This document shows positions 10,001 to 19,042 of a DNA stretch of 64,000 nt, piece by piece. Location: contig VJWN01000012.1 in NCBI GenBank assembly GCA_007644065.1, positions 299,758 through 363,757 on the forward strand, given 5' to 3'. The first letter of the stretch is position 1. Each line of letters begins with the position of its first letter. Below the pieces are notes generated by a model. It was not told where the DNA came from, searched no databases, and saw nothing but the letters and a program-made list of their open reading frames with translations. Made by a program: the position numbers and the translations under genes. This DNA is from Margaritispora aquatica. Its lineage: Eukaryota; Ascomycota; Leotiomycetes; Helotiales; Discinellaceae.

Positions 10001-13000
10001 CTACTTTTCCTCCGTTTTCAAAGTAGGCTTTTCCACCTCTTTGCCAATTCTAGGTTTTGGTTCTATAAACGCTTCCTTCTTAACTTCAAGGACTGGTTCC
10101 TGTTTTGGTTTCGGTTCTGCTTCTGCTGTTGTCTTTGTCTCGTTTTCATGGTCCGCTTCCTTCTCTTTTCCCTTCCCCTTCTTATCCTCATTTTCAGAGC
10201 GCGTTGTCACCTCAACAGCTCGAGGCTCTTCTACTTCCTTCTTCCCCACAGCATCAACCTGCACCACAACTTCAGCAGGCATAACACTCAACACATTACC
10301 CCTCTCCCACATCCTCCTAAAGTACTCCAACAATTTCGGATGACCCTCCGAGTCTATCCACTGACTCCGGAATTCATACAAAATGGGCCACAGCGAAAAA
10401 TCCGCCAATGAGACATCCGAGCCAGCAATATACAACGCTTCCTTAGCATACGTCTCGAAGAGTTCCAGCTCGCTGCAAAAAGTCTCGACACTAGAGGGTC
10501 TCCCGCGCCATTTCCTGAGGATCTCCTCGGACTGCTGGAGACGTGTGAATTGGCGAGCGAGGTCAAGTTGGGATTTCGGTGAGTCTTTGGGATCGTAGAC
10601 AGCGGAGAGGTAGAGCATGATTGCGAAGTCGCCCGTTACTGATGATCTGCTGAGGTGGTTGTCGACGAATTTCACAGGAAGCTGTTCTGGTACTGGTGCG
10701 CCATCGCTCGTAGCGCTATCACTCTTCCAATTAAATGATGGTGACAATTTGCCTTCTGTCCAGGGAATATTGTACTCTGCCAAGAGCAGCTTGACTCTAG
10801 TATCAGACACGAAATCGCCAGAGAGGAATAGCTTTGCACTGTTATTCATGTGTAGAACGTCGAATCCTTCTCCATAGTGCTCATTCCAGTCAAACTCGCT
10901 AGCGTGATTCTCTTTCCCGAAGGCTCTGATCATTCTCTCAGATTCAGCAGAGTCGCCATTAATAACTGTCCTAGCTTCTTTCTTGGTCTTTGCAATAGCC
11001 CCTTGGCCCCAGATCTTTTGCTGGTCTTTATCCAAGAATGTGCCAATCGATCTGAATGTCAAAGAAATGCGACCACCATCAAAAGCTAGTTCCTCCTTTG
11101 ATTTCTCGCTAGTCATTCGTTTGTCTTGACGGATGGCATGAAGCCATCGCATGTTAGTGACCAAGCCCATCTTGCACATTGAATTGTGCGCGAGGGGCGC
11201 TCGTGTAGCTTGACGAGGTGCTGGATCGGTTCCCGAAGTGGCTGCATCCTCATTCTTGGGCTGCTTCTTGGTTCTAAAAACCATAGTTCTCTGAGCTCCA
11301 AGAGACACATTGGCAATAAACGTCCTTGGAACAATGTCCAGCGTCTTATCACTGTGTTCTGAGATGTAATCTGTGCCATCACGATAAAACTGTATTAGAA
11401 CGTGATTGACAGAATGCCCAAGTTTATTCTCAACTGCAGCTCGAATGAGTGAGACGGTGCCAGAGAATGGCAAGAGGGGTGGAGATTCATCTGCTGGGTG
11501 TCGATAGATTGGTATGCTGCCATCCTCTGCAACTTCACCTTGGACAGCGACAAGTCGTGGTACATCACCACCTTGGTGACTCATTTTCTGCCATCGAACC
11601 TCGTCACGAATTCTCTCGAAGGCGTTCTTTGCGAGATTCTCGTCGAGAAGGTTGGCAATAATGGCAGTATCGCCAGCACAAATAGGAGCATGTCCAGCTT
11701 CTATTAGAGCTTTCTTCTCCATTTCGGCCAATTGGTCAGGTGAGAATTCCATTTTCTTCGTAGAATTCGTAGGTATAGTCTCTTGTTTCTTGGAGGAATC
11801 TTTTTGAATAGCAGGCACGGATGAGTCTCCCTCGGCAGATGGTCTTTTCTCAAGAGCTTGAGATGCAGCGGTGAGCCTAACCGATGTTGGTGACAGCGAA
11901 TCTGTCGTTCCTGATGGTCCTGCGTCGTCTTTTGCTCTAGACTTGGAAAGCCGTCTTCTTGTCTTTATTTTGGTTTTGACTCTTTCTCGTTTTGGTGGAG
12001 GCTTGATCTCAAATGATTCATCGTCAGCCTCAGCCTCGATTTTGGATGAGTCCGAAGCTACCAAGAGCTGAGAAGCAGCCACCTCAGTAGGCTGGCCAGT
12101 AGGAAGTGTCCTTCGTGGAGTGGCGTGTTTCCTCTCAGGTCTCAAATTCAGATTCGCCATCAGGTCTTCAATTCCTGCACTTCTTGGACCTGAAGGGCGT
12201 TGATTTGTTCGTGGTGGAGCTTGTTGTTTCTGCGCCTTTCGACGCAATTCCTCAACAAGATCATGACTAGTAATTATGTCGCAACCAGTAAACTCAATTA
12301 ATTTTCGAAGTGCCTCGACATGTCGTGGTTTGCTCCTGTAGCCGAGACAATCTTCAACTATCGTGATCGCGTACCCGTGCCTCGCTGCGTCCATAGCAGT
12401 TGCAAACACACTGATATTGGTGAGCGCACCACATAAGTAGATGCCAGTTACAAATCTTGCCCGCAAGGTTTGTACCAGTTTTCCATCTTTGAATGCCGAG
12501 TAGGCACTTTTCTCAAAGACTAAATCTCTCTTCGCGTCAACACACTTGCTCACAGCCTCGGGAAAGTTTGTGCCTGGAGTGTTTCGTAGAACAACTTGTG
12601 GTAGTCGTCCTTCCGGTATGGTAAGAAACGTTTCGTCCACCAACAACTCTTCCTTTTCGATTTCTCCAAGCACTGTAGAGCCATTATCCAGCGATCTACC
12701 ATTTGCCTCTGCGACTTTCTCGGCCGCTTCAATCAATCTCTTGGAGGGTCGCACTCGTTGTCTAATATGCTTGTCTCCTCCACGAGATTTCAGAGGAAGC
12801 TCCTTGTCCGTAATAACATTCTCACATTCGCCTTCCTCGGCATTGATGACTCGCGAGGTGTCGAAAACACTATGAATCCATATAACGCTGTCCGAGTTTC
12901 GAAATTCCGGTACGAGCTTCAGAATCCGCTCTACAAAGTCCACAGGAGTTTCGACAGGAAGAATCCCTCCAGTGGACACAAAATCGTTTTGCAGATCGAG

Positions 13001-13060
13001 TACAAGTAGCGCCTGTCTAGTCCGTACGAACGGTAGGTTTTGTGCGTCAATTTCGAACAT
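10001..13060 (-). CDS. Isochorismatase-AlkB dioxygenase-GST fusion protein
   Basis: One intronless frame of 1019 residues with three enzyme folds. Residues about 15-275 are an isochorismatase/cysteine-hydrolase domain: LLVLDLQNDFV (Asp22), EKSAYSAF (Lys184) and CGALTNISVFATAMDA, where the nucleophile position holds Ser217, not Cys. Residues 280-440 are disordered, with a basic run (KRERVKTKIKTRRR) that could direct it to the nucleus. Residues about 455-680 are an AlkB-type Fe(II)/2-oxoglutarate dioxygenase: FYRDGTDYISEHSD gives His569 and Asp571, WLHAIRQ gives His641, and RISLTFR gives Arg664 and Arg670, so all cofactor ligands are present. Residues about 738-930 resemble a glutathione S-transferase, with SLADFSLWPILYEF in the helical half. 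The tail is Lys/Glu-rich. AlkB proteins demethylate nucleic acids; the substrate here is unknown. The fusion is real as read, because no stop or intron interrupts it. Confidence 0.92.
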   Translation of the reverse strand: MFEIDAQNLPFVRTRQALLVLDLQNDFVSTGGILPVETPVDFVERILKLVPEFRNSDSVIWIHSVFDTSRVINAEEGECENVITDKELPLKSRGGDKHIRQRVRPSKRLIEAAEKVAEANGRSLDNGSTVLGEIEKEELLVDETFLTIPEGRLPQVVLRNTPGTNFPEAVSKCVDAKRDLVFEKSAYSAFKDGKLVQTLRARFVTGIYLCGALTNISVFATAMDAARHGYAITIVEDCLGYRSKPRHVEALRKLIEFTGCDIITSHDLVEELRRKAQKQQAPPRTNQRPSGPRSAGIEDLMANLNLRPERKHATPRRTLPTGQPTEVAASQLLVASDSSKIEAEADDESFEIKPPPKRERVKTKIKTRRRLSKSRAKDDAGPSGTTDSLSPTSVRLTAASQALEKRPSAEGDSSVPAIQKDSSKKQETIPTNSTKKMEFSPDQLAEMEKKALIEAGHAPICAGDTAIIANLLDENLAKNAFERIRDEVRWQKMSHQGGDVPRLVAVQGEVAEDGSIPIYRHPADESPPLLPFSGTVSLIRAAVENKLGHSVNHVLIQFYRDGTDYISEHSDKTLDIVPRTFIANVSLGAQRTMVFRTKKQPKNEDAATSGTDPAPRQATRAPLAHNSMCKMGLVTNMRWLHAIRQDKRMTSEKSKEELAFDGGRISLTFRSIGTFLDKDQQKIWGQGAIAKTKKEARTVINGDSAESERMIRAFGKENHASEFDWNEHYGEGFDVLHMNNSAKLFLSGDFVSDTRVKLLLAEYNIPWTEGKLSPSFNWKSDSATSDGAPVPEQLPVKFVDNHLSRSSVTGDFAIMLYLSAVYDPKDSPKSQLDLARQFTRLQQSEEILRKWRGRPSSVETFCSELELFETYAKEALYIAGSDVSLADFSLWPILYEFRSQWIDSEGHPKLLEYFRRMWERGNVLSVMPAEVVVQVDAVGKKEVEEPRAVEVTTRSENEDKKGKGKEKEADHENETKTTAEAEPKPKQEPVLEVKKEAFIEPKPRIGKEVEKPTLKTEEK

Positions 13061-15825
13061 TTTGAATTACTAGAGGCGCATCAGTAAGTGTTCTTCCAAC
13101 ATTAACATTAAGTACAGTGGTGGAAAAACAAACCACCAAGCCTCTGTGACACGATATAGAAACTTACTTGTTCTATATCCAATCTCAACTCAGAGTCTAG
13201 TAGAGATCATCGCAAGCTATTTTCAAGCAACGGGTATGGGAAGCAGAAAGGGTAACACTGCATGGCTTTGAGATTCGGTAGGTAGCCGGGCGAGATATGC
13301 AGAGCTCGATGGCTCTGCACTGGAGCTGCAACTGGCAGATTGAAAGACCCTAGCAGAGAGGATAGGCATAGTTTTGGGTAAGAAGTGAAGTCCACCGGCA
13401 TCTATGGATATGGATATGGGATATGGGGTTGGGGTTTGGGGCAAAAGGTTGGGTTGGACCTTGAAGATGACGAGAGTTTGTCCCTCCTCCTTGTTCCCCT
13501 CCACTTCGTTCAATCCCTTGAACGGTGAACGGCGACAAGGAAGATCAGAACTAGACACAAGACCACAGCCAAGACTGTTGCTCAGGAGAATACAAATTGC
13601 CGGATCGGGTGATATAAACGGTATTACAGTAATCGTGTATCAATGGTGCATTAATTAGGGATGTTTATATAGACCTATGAGGCGGTGAAAGGATGGTTGG
13701 TTAGCGAGAGAGGTGGTGAAATGTCTCAGGCGGGTCGAAAGCCGTTGAACTTTGAAGGCAGGGGAAAATGGACATGAATATCTCATAACCCACAATCCAT
13801 CCCTATAAAATCGAATATACCTTCTTTACCTTGCCTCCGTAACCATGATCTTGCTCAGCGAGAGCGCATCAATTTCCACCCTCGGATTCTACCAACTTCA
13901 CTCGTTCAAACATTTCAAACATCCAGACACATACATTGACGAATTACATTGGATATTCACATTAAACCCCCTCCTCTGAATAGTCCAGCTTCTAAGCTCA
14001 AACATCTCCACTTTCGTACATAACTTGCCTTGTCCAACGCTGCACCAGATGGTTTGCATCCTGCACCGCCAACGAATAAGTCTGCCCTAATGGCCGACAA
14101 AATCTGAGGCTTTCCTCACCCCGGCAGCAACGGTTGAACGCCCCAGCCGAGCGGCTTTTCTCCATGTCAGATTCCCTCTGTCTCTGTTGTCATTGGATAG
14201 AGTACGACCTTCCCACTCTCGCCATTAGTGGCATGCAGGATGGCAACGATATCAACCTGGGTGTCAAACTCCCAAACTGCCATGGAGAGAAATGCGTCTC
14301 AATATCCTGCGGTTGTAGAAGTTCGTCTGGAAAAGGGCATCAGAACTTCCGGCTGCAGATCGATCATGAAGGACTTTCTCCGGCAGTTCAGACAGCGTGG
14401 CAGGACAGGATCATTTCGCAATCATGTCCTATCAATTGTCCTTGTATTTTCTGCCAATGACTAAACTTCATATCAGCCGTGATTTGTCAGTTCGGATGCC
14501 CTGCATAAAACCCTGTTGCTCTCAATTAGCAAAAAATTCTGACTCTCCCTTAGGGATATCTTGAAACTTAAAGAGAGTAATATCAAGGGTTTTCGTCCAA
14601 CAATTGCAACTCATCGTGGCAAAAAAGAATGCAGCAAATCGTATTCGTACTGCAGTGTATAATCCTTACGGAGGTATTGGGCAGGCAATTTCAGATCCTT
14701 GGCCAGCTGATATGGTTACAAAGGAAACCGAGCTAAGGTCAGCAAGTTTGTCCACGAATACGTGATACGAGGATGTACGACGTGAGATGGGAAATGTCCG
14801 AGTCGAGATAATCTTGCGAGTTTTGTGTAATCGAATTGCTATTATTGCCATGCTTCTGTGGTGCCTCGGATCCGGATGAGGAGGCAACTCCTGACGTTCC
14901 GCATTGGTATTACGAAGTACTGCGTAGTACGAACTGTAAGGTTGGATGCATGTTGACGGCGTAGTGCTGTGGTGGCGGGACAAATTTATGTTTATATCTT
15001 CATATTGATGTGGAGTCGTTTGCGTGCATGGTTGTTCATCCGGTAATGATGTATATATGTTTGACGAGTGCTACATAACAGCTGTGGGACTTCGAGATAT
15101 GTTGAAGTTGTATTATGAGTTACCAAGTGGTAAGAAGATTGAAGATGGACCTAGTCTCGCATGCCTTATGAAACACTACTACTCACTCAGCTTCCCAGTG
15201 TGTGTATCTGGGTAACACACATGGTAACTCTTAGCTCTATCATTAGTCTTCTTCTACTTCTCATTTGGGTGCCCTTTGAATAACAGTCAAAATCAGACGA
15301 ATTTTACTTTGCAACTGTGTGTACAAAACTCCTCGATATCCAATGACAAGAAGCTGCTCGTGTCTGAATGCTTGGCGTGGGGCTTGTCAGAACTAAGTCG
15401 TATACTCACAATCTAAGGGACCAGCTTATGTTCGTTACTCAAATATCGATTCTTCTTTCATCTCAGTTGTCGGCATATTTAGATGTCTCCAGAGGTTGGG
15501 TCTTATTCCCTAAGGTACCTCAAGCTTATTTTGCACGTGCTGCCGTATGTTTACTCATCCAACCAAGGGAGTCAATGATGCCTCGGCTCGGCCTGGCCAA
15601 CGTCAGCCTTGCCCCAGATTTCGGCTTAAACACTCCCTTACATTCAACTTCAGCTACGCTATCTATTAAAGACTTCTTTCTTTCTAGCTAGCAACTTAGA
15701 ACAATTCTGTTGTTCTAGCTGTATAAATTCTCTTTCAGAAGAAACAAAAACCACTGCGAAAGCTCTCTAGGAAACTCGCGACAGCTCAACTATCCCTCGA
15801 ATTCACCCCTCCAACCCATCTCACA
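13061..15825. other. Long gene-poor interval upstream of two divergent genes
   Basis: About 2.8 kb between the fusion gene and the dienoyl-CoA isomerase gene, which point away from each other, so both promoters lie here. Reading frames up to 111 codons occur (13558-13223, 14134-14460, 15368-15691) but show no domain, no conserved start context and no plausible splice partners. Nothing else was recognised. Confidence 0.45.
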
Positions 15826-16780
15826 ATGACGTCCTCCTCCTCTTCCTCACCACCAAAATACGAATACTTCCTCCTCACATATCCCTCGCCCTACGTAGCA
15901 CACGTAGAAATTAACCGACCGCAAAAACTCAATGCCTTCAAGGAAGCCATGTGGCTCGAATTCAAGACGGTCATGGACGCCCTGTCGCTCTCGACTGACG
16001 TCCGCGCCATCGTGCTCTCAGGTGCAGGCGAGAAGGCATTCACTACCGGTCTGGACGTGCAAGCTGCGAGTCAGAGCGGGATATTAGCTCAGCAGGCCGG
16101 AACGGGCAGAGATGCGGCGCGGATAGCAGTAGGCATCAAGAGGCATGTGCAGGAGTTTCAGGATTGCATTTCGAGTATTGAGAGGTGTGAGAAGCGTACG
16201 TGCAGTTCTCTGTTCCTCACTTATGACATGAACCAAAAGAGGTGGTTGGGTCTTGGTTTGAGGAATTACTGCTGACAAGCAAACAGCCGTCATCTGTGTA
16301 ATGCACGGCTACGCCTTTGGCCTCGCAATCGACATGTCCACATGTGCCGACATCAGAATCTGTGCCTCGTCGACGCTGTTTGCTGTGAAAGAAGTCGACA
16401 TAGGCCTCGCAGCTGACATAGGGACGCTCTCGCGGCTCCCCAAGATCGTGGGTTCCTACTCCTGGGTGAAAGACGTGTGCCTGTCCGCACGGGTGTTCTC
16501 CGCTGCTGAGGCCCTGCAGCAGGGCTTTGTGTCACAGGTGCATGCCACCAAGGCGGAGGCTATAGAGGCAGGACTCAAGATGGCGGACTTGCTGGCCAGC
16601 AAGAGCCCGGTTGCGGTGCAAGGGACGAAAGAGCTGTTGAATCATGCAAGGGATCATACGATTGCTGATAGCTTGCGTTATACGGGCGTGTGGAATTCGG
16701 CTGCTATCCAGACGAGTGATGTACAGAGGGCGATGCTGAGTGGGTTGAATAAGAGTAAACCTAGATATGAGAAGCTATAG
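15826..16780 (+). CDS. Delta(3,5)-Delta(2,4)-dienoyl-CoA isomerase
   Basis: Crotonase-fold enzyme that moves double bonds during beta-oxidation of unsaturated fatty acids. Exons are 15826-16195 and 16287-16780, with a 91-nt intron (GTACGT to CAG). They give 864 nt and 287 residues. The segment FAVKEVDIGLAADIGTL is nearly identical to the mammalian ECH1 active-site stretch. It keeps the two acidic residues eight apart that mark the dienoyl isomerase subgroup (Glu159 and Asp167; rat Glu196 and Asp204). SKSPVAVQGTKELLNHARDH also matches ECH1. The oxyanion-hole region reads MHGYAFGLAIDM, less glycine-rich than usual. The C terminus is EKL, only a weak PTS1-like tripeptide, so peroxisomal import is uncertain, and no clear mitochondrial presequence is seen. 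Confidence 0.92.
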
Positions 16781-17536
16781 GGTTGGGTAATGAATAATTG
16801 AGTCATGAAATAAGTGTGTGTGCTCCAATCTCGCTACGTGTCTTGCTCGGAATAAGTAAAAATACAATTCACGGCTTTTCCTACAGTGAAGTTGAGACGA
16901 ACAGAGGACTATTCTCAAAATCCTGCAAAGCCATGGTATAGTGTTTCCGATGTATCACACCACAATAAGCGAGAAAATTCTTCACGTCAATACTGTCTTG
17001 CACATTCGACTTGACGAATTGTCATTCATCTAAAGTAAGGACAAATCTAGGTACCGAACTAACCTCTTTGTGGAACTTCAAGAAATACAATAACTATCAT
17101 ATATACATTCGGGTAAGTATCTAAGATCTGAAACATCTTATCATCTAGATATGCGTCTCATAAAGTATATAATCCACCTCAACTTCCTGTTTACAATAGA
17201 GCTAAGTTGGAGTATCGAGCTCCTCACTAAAGCACGGTGAGCTTCTGATGAATATTAGTGCGAATGTGCATGGGATGGACGAGACGAAAGAGAATTTTGG
17301 TAGGGAGAAACAATGGGAGAAAGCAAGACGATTTCTTTCGGAAATTACATTGGCTAGTCCAGTGTTGAATTTGTTCAGTTCCGTTGGCAACATAGGAAAG
17401 GGCCCTTTTCCTCTTCCACGAATCAATCTACCATCCCAACAGCCCCTCAACAACCTGAGCATCAGTTTCAAAGAAAAATAAGCCCCTGTCACAGAGATCT
17501 CCAACTCACAACACTTTCGCACAAGATGTCCAAAGC
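16781..17536. other. 3' flank of isomerase gene, no gene seen
   Basis: AT-leaning intergenic DNA up to the transposon. A 106-codon frame at 17522-17202 (minus) lacks recognisable features and is taken as chance. Confidence 0.45.
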
Positions 17537-17545
17537 CAAGTCTTC
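17537..17545. repeat. Left target-site duplication CAAGTCTTC
   Basis: Nine bases that recur at 18020-18028, directly flanking the inverted-repeat element. A 9-bp duplication is typical of Mutator-like (MULE) insertions. Confidence 0.75.
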
Positions 17546-18019
17546 AGAGTGGCCAATAAGTCAGTCAGTCAGCTAATCAGCGAGAGGAATTCATAGCTGA
17601 CTCGCTGATATAATTGAGAATCTTCGCTGACTTGCTGACAGCGGCTTATAAGCTTGCTGACAGCGAAGAGTATAATAATATCCTTGGTTATTATTAATTA
17701 TAGAGAGTATAAAAGTATAAAATCAAGGTATAAAATTCACAAAACTTTATACTATAATAATACAAATCTTATATAGTATACTTAAGGCGGAAACGAATAG
17801 TATCATTAAAAACTCGTCGATTTCGACTAATAAAAAAGCTTTATTCGACTATAAACAGACTTCGAAAACTATAAAAATTAATCCTTAAGCTTAGAAGCTA
17901 GCCTATTAGCGGAGGAATACTACGCTTACTTGCTGATATAAATTAAATCTCAAGCTAATAGGCTTCTTGGCGTAGCTTATAAGCTCGCTGATTAGCTAGC
18001 TTGCTTACTGGCCACTCTA
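17546..18019. mobile_element. Non-autonomous DNA transposon (MULE-type MITE candidate)
   Basis: A 474-bp AT-rich element bounded by inverted repeats: AGAGTGGCCAATAAG at the left, and its counterpart TTACTGGCCACTCT at the right. Homology continues inward for about 35 bp (CAGCTAATCAGCGAG against CTCGCTGATTAGCTAG). Inside, the left part (about 17560-17660) is also repeated in direct orientation near 17890-17995 (GCTGATATAA, GGCTTATAAGC units). It has no coding frame. Nine-base flanking duplications support a true insertion, with one extra A at the right junction. The inner sequence is rich in TA, so it has probably been mutated. The transposase source is not in the window. Confidence 0.75.
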
Positions 18020-18028
18020 CAAGTCTTC
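18020..18028. repeat. Right target-site duplication CAAGTCTTC
   Basis: Exact copy of 17537-17545, one base beyond the right inverted repeat. Confidence 0.75.
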
Positions 18029-18044
18029 ATCTAGAAAAATTATT

Positions 18045-18500
18045 CTATCCCCTCTACTGTCCCTACCAACCAATACTCACATTTTCAAAGGTATATAATA
18101 TAAGTATACTCTATAGAGGCTTTAGGTAATAAAGGTAAGATAAGCCTAAAAATACTATATAAGCTTAATTTTAAGACAATAGCCGCTAAAATTATACTAC
18201 CACTTAGAGGAGACTCCACATGAGCTTTTAATAATCAAGTGTTTAAAAATATAGTCTCGTTTAAAATAAATAAACTGTTCATAAAAGCATTAGAATTAAC
18301 CTCGCTATTCTAAAAATAAATTTATAGTTCAAGTAATAAATATATAGTGTTAGCCGCATGTCTATAGGTATATCGGGGCCAGCACCCTGTTAAATATTAT
18401 ACTAAAAGATAATCTTAAATTAGCCTTAATAACTTTAACAGATAAACTTAAATATTTTCTAGTTTAATATATTAGAAGAAAATAGCTTTTCAACGCCCTG
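18045..18500. mobile_element. AT-rich relic, probably a RIP-mutated repeat fragment
   Basis: Dense in TA and AT runs, with almost no open frame, in sharp contrast to the genes either side. This composition is what repeat-induced point mutation leaves in ascomycete repeats. No inverted ends or flanking duplication could be found, so the element type is unknown. It lies immediately after the MITE and may be part of an older nested insertion. Confidence 0.5.
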
Positions 18501-19042
18501 AGTGAATACAAGATATCACAATATTCACTTCCCTAAACCTGAGATGAGATTGTTAGTCAACAGTCGTTACTTGAAATAAGGGTCACTGCGCCACCTCTTC
18601 ACCTTGCCTATTACCCCACAAGCCCCTGAGCTTAGCGAGATCATTGTCACTACCATCGCTTTTCACTCGAACATTGTTTGTGTTGAGAGCTATCAAGCAT
18701 CGTAAAGTAAATCTGCATCTATCATACTCCAGCTAGAATCTAGTAGGCAATAGAAACAACGTACGTCCGAAAGACTACTTCCATTGTCTAGAGCGGTTCA
18801 AAAACTTCGCCACAACAGGGGCAACATAATTCAGCTTGCACTAGAGAGTAATGTGCCACGAAGAAGGTTCTTATTGCTGTGATGAAACTGGTGCTAAAAC
18901 ATCCACCATCTAGCTAACCGCCCCAAATGACCGTACGTTTTCTTTGATACTACCCCAAATTCCAAGCTCCATCACTATGGATTAGGATGCCACAATAACA
19001 TGTACTGTGTAAAGGCAGATTGAAGACAAACAGTTTAGATGC
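18501..19042. other. 3' flank of zinc-knuckle gene
   Basis: Normal-composition intergenic DNA between the AT-rich relic and the end of the zinc-knuckle gene. No gene was seen. Confidence 0.4.

Noticed and set aside
12546..12875. Antisense frames over the fusion gene
   Set aside because: They are shadows of the 1019-codon gene; composition follows from the coding strand.
16772..16780. C-terminal EKL as a peroxisomal signal on the dienoyl-CoA isomerase
   Set aside because: Glu at the first position does not fit the usual PTS1 pattern, so import is not claimed.
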